Source: Taudactylus pleione (taxonomy: Eukaryota > Chordata > Amphibia > Anura > Myobatrachidae). From it: a DNA stretch of 64,000 nucleotides. Every line of letters starts with the position of its first letter. Positions within the stretch are counted from its first letter, which is position 1. This document shows positions 12,101 to 21,844 of this stretch, one piece after another. The stretch is taken from assembly GCA_031769625.1 (NCBI GenBank), contig JAUIMM010000582.1, positions 1,195,501 through 1,259,500 on the forward strand, given 5' to 3'. The position numbers and the translations under genes were made by a program. A model generated the notes under the pieces. That model made no database searches. It was not told the origin of the DNA and saw only the letters and a program-made list of their open reading frames with translations.

Positions 12101-12920
12101 GTAATACATATCACACGTTAAAACATTGTGTCCATTATACAGAGCTGGATGGATCTCAGCTTAACCTGGCGCATTTTGCAACCGCATTCTTGGCACGAAA
12201 TGCTTCTAACTGTAAATAAGCTCCCAAACATCGATGCATATTATCTATAATTCTGTACAGTGCAAGGGTTTTACTTCATAGATGAGCTTGTGTGTGAGAA
12301 TGACAGGGAGTTAGTAATTTACTTACATGCAGCTGATTATATATTACTAACCAGGTTATACAGCTGCATCATGTGACATTTCTAACCCCCCTTCCCGCCC
12401 ACTCCCAGCATTTATGGGTGGAGAAATCGCCAAACTACCAACCACAGAACACAGCATAACTTTAATAAAACTTCTGAAAAACAATTCCATCCCTCTTTCC
12501 ATACATTTATAGCAAGCGGGTAATGTGTCACTCGCCCTCATTGGCGTGCGTCTGAGTCTTCCCAATGTATTAATTTAAGGGAAACGCAAGTGAATGGCGC
12601 AAGCAGTTCTTAGAAAAACGCAGCACATCCAAATGTAAGTTACATCACCAGTGAGTGGGAGGGTCACTGGGAGTAATGGTTTCCACTTCCAAGCCAGTTT
12701 AATTGTGCCGTACTTACACTTTAAATGATTGTACAGAGCACGGTATAGGGACTGTACAGTGATAGCCATTTATATACTGAGGGTCCGTCCCTCTGCCAGA
12801 CACCCTCACCCCACCCCCTGTGATGTAAACAATTCTATGGATAAATTACTGTACAGCTCAATTATCATGTTGGAGCTGTATAAATGCAGGCGGTGTCTCA
12901 TGATGTGATAAGCTTTAGAA
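12101..12920. other. No gene seen
   Basis: Unique-looking, moderately AT-rich DNA with short frames only. No repeat ends recognised. Confidence 0.5.
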
Positions 12921-13650
12921 TATCAACATTCATTACGTCAGCACCATAATGCCACCATAGTCTAAATGTCAGCATTCATTACGTCAGCATGGTCTAAATG
13001 TCAACATTAATTTTGTCAGCACCATAATGCCACCATAGTCTAAATGTCAGCATTCATTACGTCAGCATGGCCTAAATGTCAACATTCATTATGTCAGCAC
13101 CATAATGCCACCACCATGGTCTAAATGTAACATTCATTATGTCAGCACCATAATGCCACCATGATCTAAATGTCAACGTTCATTATGTCAGCACCATAAT
13201 GCCACCAAGATCTAAATGTCAACATTCATTATGTCAGCACCATAATGCCACCATGATCTAAATGTCAACATTTATTTTGTCAGCCTCGTAATGCCACCAC
13301 CGTGGTCTAAATGTCAACATTAATTTTGTCAGCACAACAATGCCACCATGGTCTAAATATCAACATTCATTATGTCAGTACCATAATTCCACCACCATAG
13401 TCTAAATGTCAACATTCATTAAGTGAGCACCATAATGCCACCATGATCTAAATGTCAACATTCATTATGTGAGCACCATAATGTCACAGTGGTCTAAATG
13501 TCAACATTCATTATGTCAGCCCCATAATGCCACCACCATGGTCTAAATGTCAACATTCATTTTGTCAGCACAACAATGCCACCATGGTCTAAATGTCAAC
13601 ATTCATTATGTCAGCACCATAATGCCACCATGGTCTAAATGTCAACATTC
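12921..13650 (+). repeat. Minisatellite, about 46-bp unit, about 16 copies, diverged
   Basis: The unit reads roughly CAACATTCATTATGTCAGCA, CCATAATGCCACCATGGTCT, AAATGT. Units differ by substitutions and by a three-base CCACCA / CCA length change, so this is an older array than most in the window. The sequence to the right (13651-13800) keeps the same vocabulary (CATTTGACATG, GTCGACTGACATAATG, CAAGTTGACATTCC). This suggests the array grew from part of a larger dispersed element rich in TGACAT/GTCGAC words. Confidence 0.92.
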
Positions 13651-13848
13651 AGGATGCCAACATTTGACATGCACATTGTCGACTGACATAATGTGGACAC
13701 TCCTATTTTAGCCTCACCCTAATTTCATGTGTCAGCATTTATAATGTGAACATTGTGAACAAGTTGACATTCCATCCGAACGCGTCAACAATCTGAATGC
13801 TGACATCTCATAAATACAGTTAATATTAGTACAATCTTCCAATGATAA

Positions 13849-14005
13849 GGCGCCACCAGGGTCCTGTAGCGCTGAACACAAGGTTACAGCATTCAACACA
13901 CTCGCAGAGAAAAGCGCATAACGTTACATATATACATAGTTACAGCGCTCACATGACATCATTACGATTAGACGGCCCTGGGGGTTAGAGCTTACATTCT
14001 AGGGG
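13849..14005 (+). repeat. Dispersed repeat fragment (AGAGCTTACATTCTAG type)
   Basis: The landmarks GGCGCCACCAGGGTCCTGTA, GCGCTGAACACAAGG and TTAGAGCTTACATTCTAGGG resemble those of a second stretch at 20402-21279 (CTGTACAGAGGGTAAAAG ... AGAGCTTACAGTCTACAGGG). I believe this is a fragment of a widely dispersed vertebrate repeat, possibly a retrotransposon 3' end, but I cannot assign the family from sequence alone. Confidence 0.4.
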
Positions 14006-14314
14006 ATAGTAGGTAATAAGCATTATTCACTGACTCCTTCATTTATAATCACTGACCACTTTGTACAACACGTCTTAGGGCCTGAGTCTGGCGCTGTGAC
14101 TGGGAAAGGACGCTGGCACGCTATAGTGGTGTTTGTACATGCAGGTATTGTTGCATTTATGTTATTATTCTGTGGTGTGTGTAAAAGAACTAAATATCCC
14201 CCTAGTGTCCTCCCACAAGTGTTATATATCTGTCAGTGTGTACCTATAACACAGCATGTCTCTAGTGACACAGGACCAAATAACTGGAGAAGGAGAGAGA
14301 TATAGGGGCCTTCA

Positions 14315-14539
14315 CCCTGACGGATACATAATGATTATGGGGCATATGTATCAAAGCTTGATGTGAGATAACATTGTGAGATATATATCACCAACCAATC
14401 AGCTTCTAACTTACATTTTGCAGGCTGTGCTGAAGAAATGATAGATTGGAGCTGATTGGTTGGTGATATATATTTCACAATCTTATCTCACATCTAGCTT
14501 TGATACATATGCGCCCTAATCCTTATGTATCCGTCAGGG
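14315..14539 (+). mobile_element. Nearly perfect long palindrome, foldback MITE, 225 bp
   Basis: The left arm starts CCCTGACGGATACATAATGA and the right arm ends with its near reverse complement. The arms pair over most of their length through GCATATGTATCAAAGC, GTGAGATAA, GATATATATCACCAACCAA and TCAGCT. The centre (GCAGGCTGTGCTGAAG) is the only unpaired part. The ACCAACCAATCAGC core links it to the other foldback family in this window. It encodes nothing and would form a strong hairpin as single-stranded DNA or RNA. Confidence 0.85.
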
Positions 14540-15330
14540 ACAGAAGAAGGAATGATCCATCAGGGGTATAACGTGGGGGTAGTGGGTGCTGGTCTACATC
14601 TGCTGCCAGACCTCTGGTCTCAGGAACCTCCAGGATTATTACCAGCCATAGACAATGAGCCTCATTAAGTCCGAGGTCGGCCAGCGCAGGCCTCTCCTCA
14701 TCATAGATGCAGGTTGCCCGGCAACCCCAATGTTAATAGGAGACGACCATCAAAAGGAATTTATCAAAATCTGATCTTCATTAAAACTACTGTAATGAAA
14801 CAATCAAACGTTTCACCTCCCCTCCCTTTCCCGTACTGGAAAATCTAATATATATGTTAATTAACGGCGGAATATATATTATATATACGTTGTGTGCAAA
14901 GTCTCTGGCTTTACATAAGACCAGATAATACCATCCTATCAATATAGAGCGGGAGAGGGTCCGAGGCGCAGAGCAGTATCTCAGACAGAATAGAGACCCC
15001 CGGGGTTGGGGGCCACAGGACGTAACCCTCAACGCCAGATGTCAGAGCTATCAGGGGGTTTCTCGCTGGTAGTGTTATTAATAATACTCTGCTTATTGCT
15101 CGATTTTATGTTCATTCCTGTGCGGCGCTGCGCACACTTTGGGGCGCCTTAAAAAATAAAAGATAATTATAATAATAGCAATAAGAAATGCGTATGTGGG
15201 TGTAATTTATGCTGGGCGCGGTTTTAGGCCAATAGATAAAGGTAACTTACAGTAAATGAACATACGGATCATTCTGATTATATAGGAGAGAAAAAATATC
15301 GTACTTGTACATATACACTGCTCATATACA
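14540..15330. other. No gene seen
   Basis: Unique-looking sequence with AT-rich tracts around 14850-14890 and 15150. No coding signal and no recognised element. Confidence 0.5.
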
Positions 15331-15690
15331 GGGCCTCATTCAGAGATGGACGCTACTGCGATCGCGGTTATGTACGCAAGGCAGATGCGAATATATGCTA
15401 ATGGTTGCAAATATCACCCAAGCACAGGGACGCCCACTGCCGTCTTCTTATCTGCATATGGTGTTACGTACCTGCGTAAATATCGGTAACATCGGCGCAC
15501 ATCAAGCAGCCATCTTGTGACCACCCCCGTTACCTGCAACTACCTGTCACGCACTTTGCAAGTGGATCCTCTGTGCGTACGTAATTGCAAAGCAATCTCG
15601 GCGTGGGCGCATTGCGAATTAAACACACGCGCACTGGCAAACAATCGCTCGATCTGCGTAAGAATATCTTACGATTTGTTCCTCTCTCCT
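15331..15690 (+). mobile_element. Harbinger-like MITE fragment (family H relative, left end)
   Basis: The left end GGGCCTCATTCAGAGATGG matches the terminal repeat of family H. The interior is rich in GCGATCG, GTACGCA and GCGTAA words typical of the group. No matching right terminus was found before about 15.75 kb, so the element seems truncated or heavily diverged. The right boundary is approximate. Confidence 0.55.
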
Positions 15691-16476
15691 GTTCATTCCT
15701 CCACGTCAATTACACTGACATAACAGCTGCGTTTGGAAGCTACTTAGAAATTGTTTATTACGCACTGAATTGTCGCTGGGAAAATAACATTACTGTTGAT
15801 ACCATGTCACAGTGATTCATTTGGGGACAAAAAAAAAAAGACCGGGAACTGGAACACGTATGACGTGTGCTGGGAGAACATGTAATATTATCTTTACTCA
15901 TTACAGAACACGGATCAGAGGGAAGCACCGGAGCTGTGTCCCAGCTGTTATCAGGAATAACCCCGTTTATCATCCAGGGAACAGGCCCATATCATAACCA
16001 CTCCTGGCTCATGCAGAGCCCAGTTAGTACAATACGTTCTGCAGGTGGTTCTGTAGGATCGGAGTGTGTGCGGGATTTGGGGGGGGACGGGGACTGTAAT
16101 TCCCGGTCAGGGAGCGCGTGTTTTGATGCGGACACGCCGAGGTGAGGACATGTATCATGTGACATATTGGAGGCCCCTGATGGATAGACCCCTACAGGTG
16201 TAATCGATCACACAGGAAAATGATGACACTTAATGCACCGTGATCCAATATGAAGACCGTATATCGCTGTGGATAGCACGTAAGCTGCTCGGGGCCCCGC
16301 TGGGCAAGCGTTGTCTCCAGCAAACAGGTCCCGTAGATTAGGACAGAGGTTCTCTGGTTTCCGAAAATTGTGATTATTTTTTAAATACTTGATTGAATAA
16401 TAGAGGAGGAGGGAGGGGGTACAGACAAGATGGTGGTGGGGGGAGGTGCCATGTGCATCACGTGTGTGTTCAAAAC
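15691..16476. other. No gene seen
   Basis: Short overlapping frames occur around 15758-16145, but none resembles a known family. A poly-A stretch lies near 15829-15838. The sequence ends at the start of the 45-bp array. Confidence 0.45.
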
Positions 16477-19170
16477 ACGTCTAGTCCTGTCAGTGCTCTA
16501 ATGCTCCGATTGGCTACAGGTTGGTCTAGTTCTGTCAGTGCTCTAATGCTCTGATTGGCTACAGGTTGGTCTAGTTCTGTCAGTGCTCTAATGCTCTGAT
16601 TGGCTACAGGTTGGTCTAGTTCTGTCAGTGCTCTAATGCTCTGATTGGCTACAGGCTGGTCTAGTTCTCTCAGTGCTCTAATGCTCCGATTGGCTACAGG
16701 CTGGTCTAGTTCTGTGAGTGCTCTAATGCTCCGATTGGCTACAGGCTGGTCTAGTTCTGTCAGTGTTCTAATGCTCCGATTGGCTACAAGTTGATCTAGT
16801 CCTGTGAGTGCTCTAATGCTCCGATTGGCTACAGGCTGGTCTAGTTCTGTGAGTGCTCTAATGCTCCGATTGGCTACAAGTTGATCTAGTCCTGTGAGTG
16901 CTCTAATGCTCCGATTGGCTACAGGTTGGTCTAGTTCTGTGACTGCTCTAATGCTCCGATTGGCTACAGGCTGGTCTAGTTCTGTCAGTGCTCTAATGCT
17001 CTGATTGGCTACAGGTTGGTCTAGTTCTGTCAGTGCTCTAATGCTCCGATTGGCTACAGGCTGGTCTAGTCCTGTGAGTGCTCTAATGCTCCGATTGGCT
17101 ACAGGTTGGTCTAGTTCTGTCAGTGCTCTAATGCTCTGATTGGCTACAGGTTGGTCTAGTTCTGTCAGTGCTCTAATGCTCTGATTGGCTACAGGCTGGT
17201 CTAGTTCTCTCAGTGCTCTAATGCTCCGATTGGCTACAGGCTGGTCTAGTTCTGTGAGTGCTCTAATGCTCCGATTGGCTACAGGCTGGTCTAGTTCTGT
17301 CAGTGTTCTAATGCTCCGATTGGCTACAAGTTGATCTAGTCCTGTGAGTGCTCTAATGCTCCGATTGGCTACAGGCTGGTCTAGTTCTGTGAGTGCTCTA
17401 ATGCTCCGATTGGCTACAAGTTGATCTAGTCCTGTGAGTGCTCTAATGCTCCGATTGGCTACAGGTTGGTCTAGTTCTGTGACTGCTCTAATGCTCCGAT
17501 TGGCTACAGGCTGGTCTAGTTCTGTCAGTGCTCTAATGCTCTGATTGGCTACAGGTTGGTCTAGTTCTGTCAGTGCTCTAATGCTCCGATTGGCTACAGG
17601 CTGGTCTAGTCCTGTGAGTGCTCTAATGCTCCGATTGGCTACAGGTTGGTCTAGTTCTGTCAGTGCTCTAATGCTCTGATTGGCTACAGGTTGGTCTAGT
17701 TCTGTCAGTGCTCTAATTGGCTACAGGTTGGTCTAGTTCTGTCAGTGCTCTAATGCTCTGATTGGCTACAGGCTGGTCTAGTTCTCTCAGTGCTCTAATG
17801 CTCCGATTGGCTACAGGCTGGTCTAGTTCTGTGAGTGCTCTAATGCTCCGATTGGCTACAGGCTGGTCTAGTTCTGTCAGTGTTCTAATGCTCCGATTGG
17901 CTACAAGTTGATCTAGTCCTGTGAGTGCTCTAATGCTCCGATTGGCTACAGGCTGGTCTAGTTCTGTGAGTGCTCTAATGCTCCGATTGGCTACAAGTTG
18001 ATCTAGTCCTGTGAGTGCTCTAATGCTCCGATTGGCTACAGGCTGGTCTAGTTCTGTCAGTGCTCTAATGCTCTGATTGGCTACAGTTTGGTCTAGTTCT
18101 GTCAGTGCTCTAATTGGCTACAGGTTGGTCTAGTTCTGTCAGTGCTCTAATGCTCTGATTGGCTACAGGCTGGTCTAGTTCTCTCAGTGCTCTAATGCTC
18201 CGATTGGCTACAGGCTGGTCTAGTTCTGTGAGTGCTCTAATGCTCCGATTGGCTACAGGCTGGTCTAGTTCTGTCAGTGTTCTAATGCTCCGATTGGCTA
18301 CAAGTTGATCTAGTCCTGTGAGTGCTCTAATGCTCCGATTGGCTACAGGTTGGTCTAGTTCTGTCAGTGCTCTAATGCTCTGATTGGCTACAGGTTGGTC
18401 TAGTTCTCTCAGTGCTCTAATGCTCCGATTGGCTACAGGCTGGTCTAGTTCTGTGACTGCTCTAATGCTCCGATTGGCTACAGGCTGGTCTAGTTCTGTC
18501 AGTGTTCTAATGCTCCGATTGGCTACAAGTTGATCTAGTCCTGTGAGTGCTCTAATGCTCCGATTGGCTACAGGCTGGTCTAGTTCTGTGAGTACTCTAA
18601 TGCTCCGATTGGCTACAAGTTGATCTAGTCCTGTGAGTGCTCTAATGCTCCGATTGGCTACAGGCTGGTCTAGTTCTGTCAGTGCTCTAATGCTCTGATT
18701 GGCTACAGGTTGGTCTAGTTCTGTCAGTGCTCTAATGCTCCGATTGGCTACAGGCTGGTCTAGTCCCGAGACTGCTCTAGTGCTCTGATTAGCTACACGT
18801 TTGTCTAGTCCTGTGAGTGTTCTGATTGGCTACAGGTTAGTCTGGTTCTGTGACTGCTCTAGTGCTCTGATTGGCTACACATTTGTCTAGTCCTGTGAGT
18901 GCTCTGATTGGCTACAGGTTTATCTAGTCCTGTGACTGCTCTAGTGCTCTGATTGGCCACACGTTTGTCTAGTCCTGTGAGTGCTCTGATTGGATACAGG
19001 TTGGTTTAGTCCTGTGACTGCTCTAATGCTCTGATTGACTACAGTATGGTCTAGTCCTGTGAGCGTTCTAATGCCCTGATTGGCTTCAGGTTGGTATAGT
19101 CCTGTAAGTATTCTAATGCTCCAATTGGCTACAGGATGATCTTGTCCTGTGATTGTTCTAATGCTCTGAT
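16477..19170 (+). repeat. Minisatellite, 45-bp unit with CCAAT box, about 59 copies, higher-order structure
   Basis: The unit is TGGTCTAGTTCTGTCAGTGC, TCTAATGCTCCGATTGGCTA, CAGGC. Nearly every unit holds (C/T)GATTGGCT, which fits the NF-Y consensus YSATTGGYY (a CCAAT box on the minus strand). Units are ordered into a 540-bp, 12-unit block: 16553-17177 is identical to 17093-17717, and partial further copies follow. A 37-bp unit lacking 8 bp occurs twice, about 397 bp apart (17711 and 18108). The right edge from about 18770 is strongly diverged and partly interrupted by a MITE half; a last degenerate unit lies at about 19321-19350. Confidence 0.97.
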
Positions 19171-19320
19171 TGCCTACCCCTGCTGTAGCCAATATGTGGC
19201 ACCACATATCCCATCTTGCAATGACACAGTTTTACTGTTAGGGCATGCTAAAACTGCGGCAGGGCATGCTGGGATGTGTAGTTCCACAGCAGCTGGAGTG
19301 CCACAGGTTGCCTACCCCTA
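19171..19320 (-). mobile_element. Half of a foldback MITE in the decayed edge of the 45-bp array
   Basis: The right part reads GGCATGCTGGGATGTGTAGT, TCCACAGCAGCTGGAGTGCC, ACAGGTTGCCTACCCCTA, which looks like one arm of a short hAT-type foldback. The mirrored left arm is absent. The direct repeat TGCCTACCCCT flanks the piece at both ends (19171 and about 19309), and array-like sequence resumes after it (GGCTACAGAATGATCTTGTC). It therefore interrupts the degenerate end of the array. How it arrived is unclear. Confidence 0.55.
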
Positions 19321-19673
19321 GGCTACAGAATGATCTTGTCCTGTGAATGTTCTTATGTTTAATGTTACTAAGAGGATTACACCACAAAAATAATAAAAAG
19401 GAAGATATCAGGTTTTAACAATACGGATAAATATAACTAACTACATAAAAAGGAACAACACAGATTATTTTTGTTAATATAGTACTTTTGTTTTCCTCCA
19501 GAACAATGGTTTATCTAGGGAGATCCTCCTCATCATTGTTTCATTTTCTCTAAGACCTGTGGGTGTCACTATTGTCCACATAGTGGGTAAAGCTGGGTAC
19601 ACAATATATACGATGGGGGAGATTTATCAAACTTTGGAGATTGATAAAGTACCAACCAATCAGCTCCTAACTG

Positions 19674-19903
19674 CATACTTGCCGACAATGGAAGGAGGGT
19701 GCTGATTGTCGGCTAACAGCGGTGGCCGTGTCCGGACAGTCATGACACTTTGGGGGCGGGGCTGCGCGATTGCATCATCGTGGCCCCGCCCCCTCTTCAC
19801 AACTGCATTATTTTCGGCATTGTGAAGCATTGGGCGGGGCCGCGATGATGCAATTCGGATATTCGGGAGGCTCCCGGCCAAATCGGGAGGTAAGGCAAGC
19901 CTG
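19674..19903 (+). mobile_element. hAT-like MITE, 230 bp, perfect 8-bp TSD, nested in B (family C)
   Basis: The element is bounded by the exact 8-bp duplication CCTAACTG (19666-19673 and 19904-19911), which in an intact B element would be present once. Its ends CATACTTGCC and GGCAAGCCTG give a CA...TG terminal inverted repeat with two mismatches. The interior contains a GC-rich hairpin with arms around ATTGCATCATCGTGGCCCCG and GGGGCCGCGATGATGCAAT. No coding capacity. Confidence 0.85.
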
Positions 19904-20003
19904 CCTAACTGTCATTTTTCAAACAGCCTGTAAAGTGACAGTTAGGAGCTGATTGGTTGGTACTTTATATATTTCCACTTTATCTCTCTCCAAGCTTTGA
20001 TAA

Positions 20004-20223
20004 GGGTGTGGATTACAAGATAAACCATAAAAAGGGTGTCAACTATTGCTTTTGTTCTGCGTAGACTGGTCGACCCTGTCGACAATTTTTACCCGTTGAC
20101 TTTCTTACATGTTGACATTTAGTGTGTCGACCTTTTGTCCCTGTCGACCTATTGACTGGCAAACACCTGGTGTCTATCTAGACACTGTTGACCTTTTTAC
20201 TGTCTATCTATAGACCGGATCCC
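20004..20223 (+). mobile_element. MITE, 220 bp, 9-bp TSD, nested in B (family D)
   Basis: The insert lies between two copies of CTTTGATAA (19995-20003 and 20224-20232) that form one site in an intact B element. It starts GGGTGTGG, ends GGATCCC, and is rich in GTCGAC and TTGAC words. A 9-bp duplication would suit Mutator-like elements, but an 8-bp hAT duplication plus one chance base is also possible. Terminal inverted repeats are weak. Its TGACAT/GTCGAC vocabulary resembles the surroundings of the 12.9-13.8 kb array. Confidence 0.7.
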
Positions 20224-20401
20224 CTTTGATAAATCTCCCCTGTTATTGTCTGCATCAGTTTGGAATGACCATCGTATAGTGTGTACCCTGAAAACCATCC
20301 AATTTATCGTATGATGATTTGGGTGGTCGCATCTTCCCATCAGATGTGTTGCACATTAGCTTATTATATTCTATTATTATTTTTTTAGTAATAATAAACT
20401 A

Positions 20402-21279
20402 TATTTATAGGGCACCATAAGCTGTACAGAGGGTAAAAGAATGACAGTACAGGGTAAACTGTACAGTACAGAGGGCCTGATTCAGACCCGCTCGCGAGCG
20501 CTTAGCGCTCGCAAGCGGGTCGATGGTGGACCAGTGCGCATGTGCACAACGGAGCAGGCTCCGTCGTGCGCATGTGCGAGACCCGGATAGCGACGGGCAA
20601 TCCGTCACTCCGGGTCTCGTACCAAAGGGGACGTCCTGTCGATGTTGAGTGACAGCACGCCCCCTTTGGTGGGCGGGCCGGGGGCGTGGCTGCCCAGACG
20701 GAGGCGTTCCCATGAGAACGCCTACCGTTTGGGGGCGGCCCCACTGACATCACAAGTGATGTCAGTGGGAGTGCTCTCGGCTCTGTTAGAGCCGAAAGCA
20801 ATCTTGGGCTTGCGGCAACAAGATCCTACCACAAGGGTCTCGTCGCAAGCCCGATGGTCACGATGGTCTTCCTGGCCGCTCGCTATAGCTGTGGGTGGTC
20901 ACCCACAGCTATGCGAGCAGCCAGGAGGCCGCTCTAAAAAAACAGAAGGCCGGCCCTGATTCAGAGCGAGCGCTCTGTCAGAGCGTGCGGCTCTGAATTA
21001 GGCCCAGAGTACATTACGACAGTAACAAATACCACTTCAACTCTCAACACAGCCACCGATGCAAGGGGTGCAATGGAAATATTCAGCGTAGCTATTAGTG
21101 TGGGCGCAGCCACAGAGATAACGGGTCGAGGTCGTCTGAAGACATGACAACAAGGGAGGAGTGGAGACCAGGGGCAGAGAGCCCAAGGAGGAGGTTTAGA
21201 GTAACTGGTGTTCAAGAGGTAATAGTAGGTAATGAGATCAGGAGGAGGGCCCTGCTCATAGAGCTTACAGTCTACAGGG
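20402..21279 (+). repeat. Dispersed repeat, interrupted by Harbinger-like MITE
   Basis: The left part (CACCATAAGCTGTACAGAGG, GTAAAAGAATGACAGTACAG) and the right part (CCCTGCTCATAGAGCTTACA, GTCTACAGGGAATGGGGAG) have the look of a widely dispersed vertebrate repeat, and a shorter piece is at 13849-14005. The MITE at 20473-21005 splits it at TAC-AGA. No protein is encoded in the visible part. The family is not assigned. Confidence 0.4.
20473..21005 (+). mobile_element. Harbinger-like MITE, 533 bp, TSD AGA (family H, copy 3)
   Basis: The left end GGGCCTGATTCAGACCCG and the right end CGGCTCTGAATTAGGCCC form the terminal repeats, and AGA flanks both sides (20470-20472 and 21006-21008). The interior has several strong hairpins, for example TGACATCACAAGTGATGTCA and the GTGGGTGGTCACCCAC stretch. 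The last 54 bp (20952-21005) form a small hairpin ending in a second TIR-like sequence, GGCCCTGATTCAGAGC. A truncated relative in opposite orientation is at 44741-45123. Confidence 0.8.
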
Positions 21280-21844
21280 AATGGGGAGACATAAGGAACG
21301 AGCCAGTGTCAGGGGAGCTAAGGGTAGGAAGCAGGAGTGAGAGAATCGGAACGTGCAGTGTGAACTACAATGCGATATATGGTTACATTGCTTCGCTGGG
21401 GGGTCACCTGGATGCCCAGGTGTGTACCCAGCGTTAGTCAGTGACTAGATACTTCACAGCTAGCGACATATCAAAGACAAGTACAACACAGAACTAAAAA
21501 TGCTGCTTTTGGTCTCATTTCACGTCATCTATTCATTCTGATTATCATTTAACTGCTCAGAAATGTTTTTAGTCGCTGTATTTGCCATTTTATTGTACAT
21601 TATCCCGGTTATATTTGCCCCCATTGTTCTGTGTGCACGTCCAAGAGAATGATTGTGCCCGGTACAAATGACTGGGACATTCACAAACAAATGCGTTTGG
21701 CGATTTGAATAACGCTGGGCTGTCAGGCCTCTCACATAACACTTATGTAAAGTGGCCGGCGTGGGGTAGGCAGGGGGATGAGGGAGCGTTGTTCCTCCCG
21801 GACAGACTGTGCCAGCCGGGTTCTGCTATCTAAGAGCGGCGTGC
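21280..21844. other. No gene seen
   Basis: Unique-looking sequence between the dispersed repeat and the 79-bp array. Only short frames, no known features. Confidence 0.45.

Larger units (their letters stand above)
19616..20240 (+). mobile_element. Foldback MITE (family B) nested in A and hosting C and D
   Basis: The terminal inverted repeat GGGGAGATTTATCAAA is exact over 16 bp at both ends. The inner arms show the family core: GATAAAGTACCAACCAATCA, GCTCCTAACTG on the left and CAGTTAGGAGCTGATTGG, TTGGTACTTTAT on the right. Removing the two insertions at 19674-19903 and 20004-20223, with one copy of each flanking duplication, restores a simple palindrome of about 160 bp. Confidence 0.78.
19595..20288 (+). 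mobile_element. Outer foldback MITE (family A) hosting nested elements
   Basis: The left end GGGTACACAATATATACGAT is mirrored on the right by ATCGTATAGTGTGTACCC. A related end, GGGTACACACTATGTGAT, occurs once more at about 24778, next to the 79-bp array. Almost all of the interior is occupied by a second MITE (19616-20240), which itself holds two more. The TSD of this outer element is not clear. Confidence 0.65.

Noticed and set aside
16477..19170. CRISPR array
   Set aside because: The repeats are contiguous with no unique spacers, there are no cas genes, and the setting is eukaryotic. The same applies to the other arrays.
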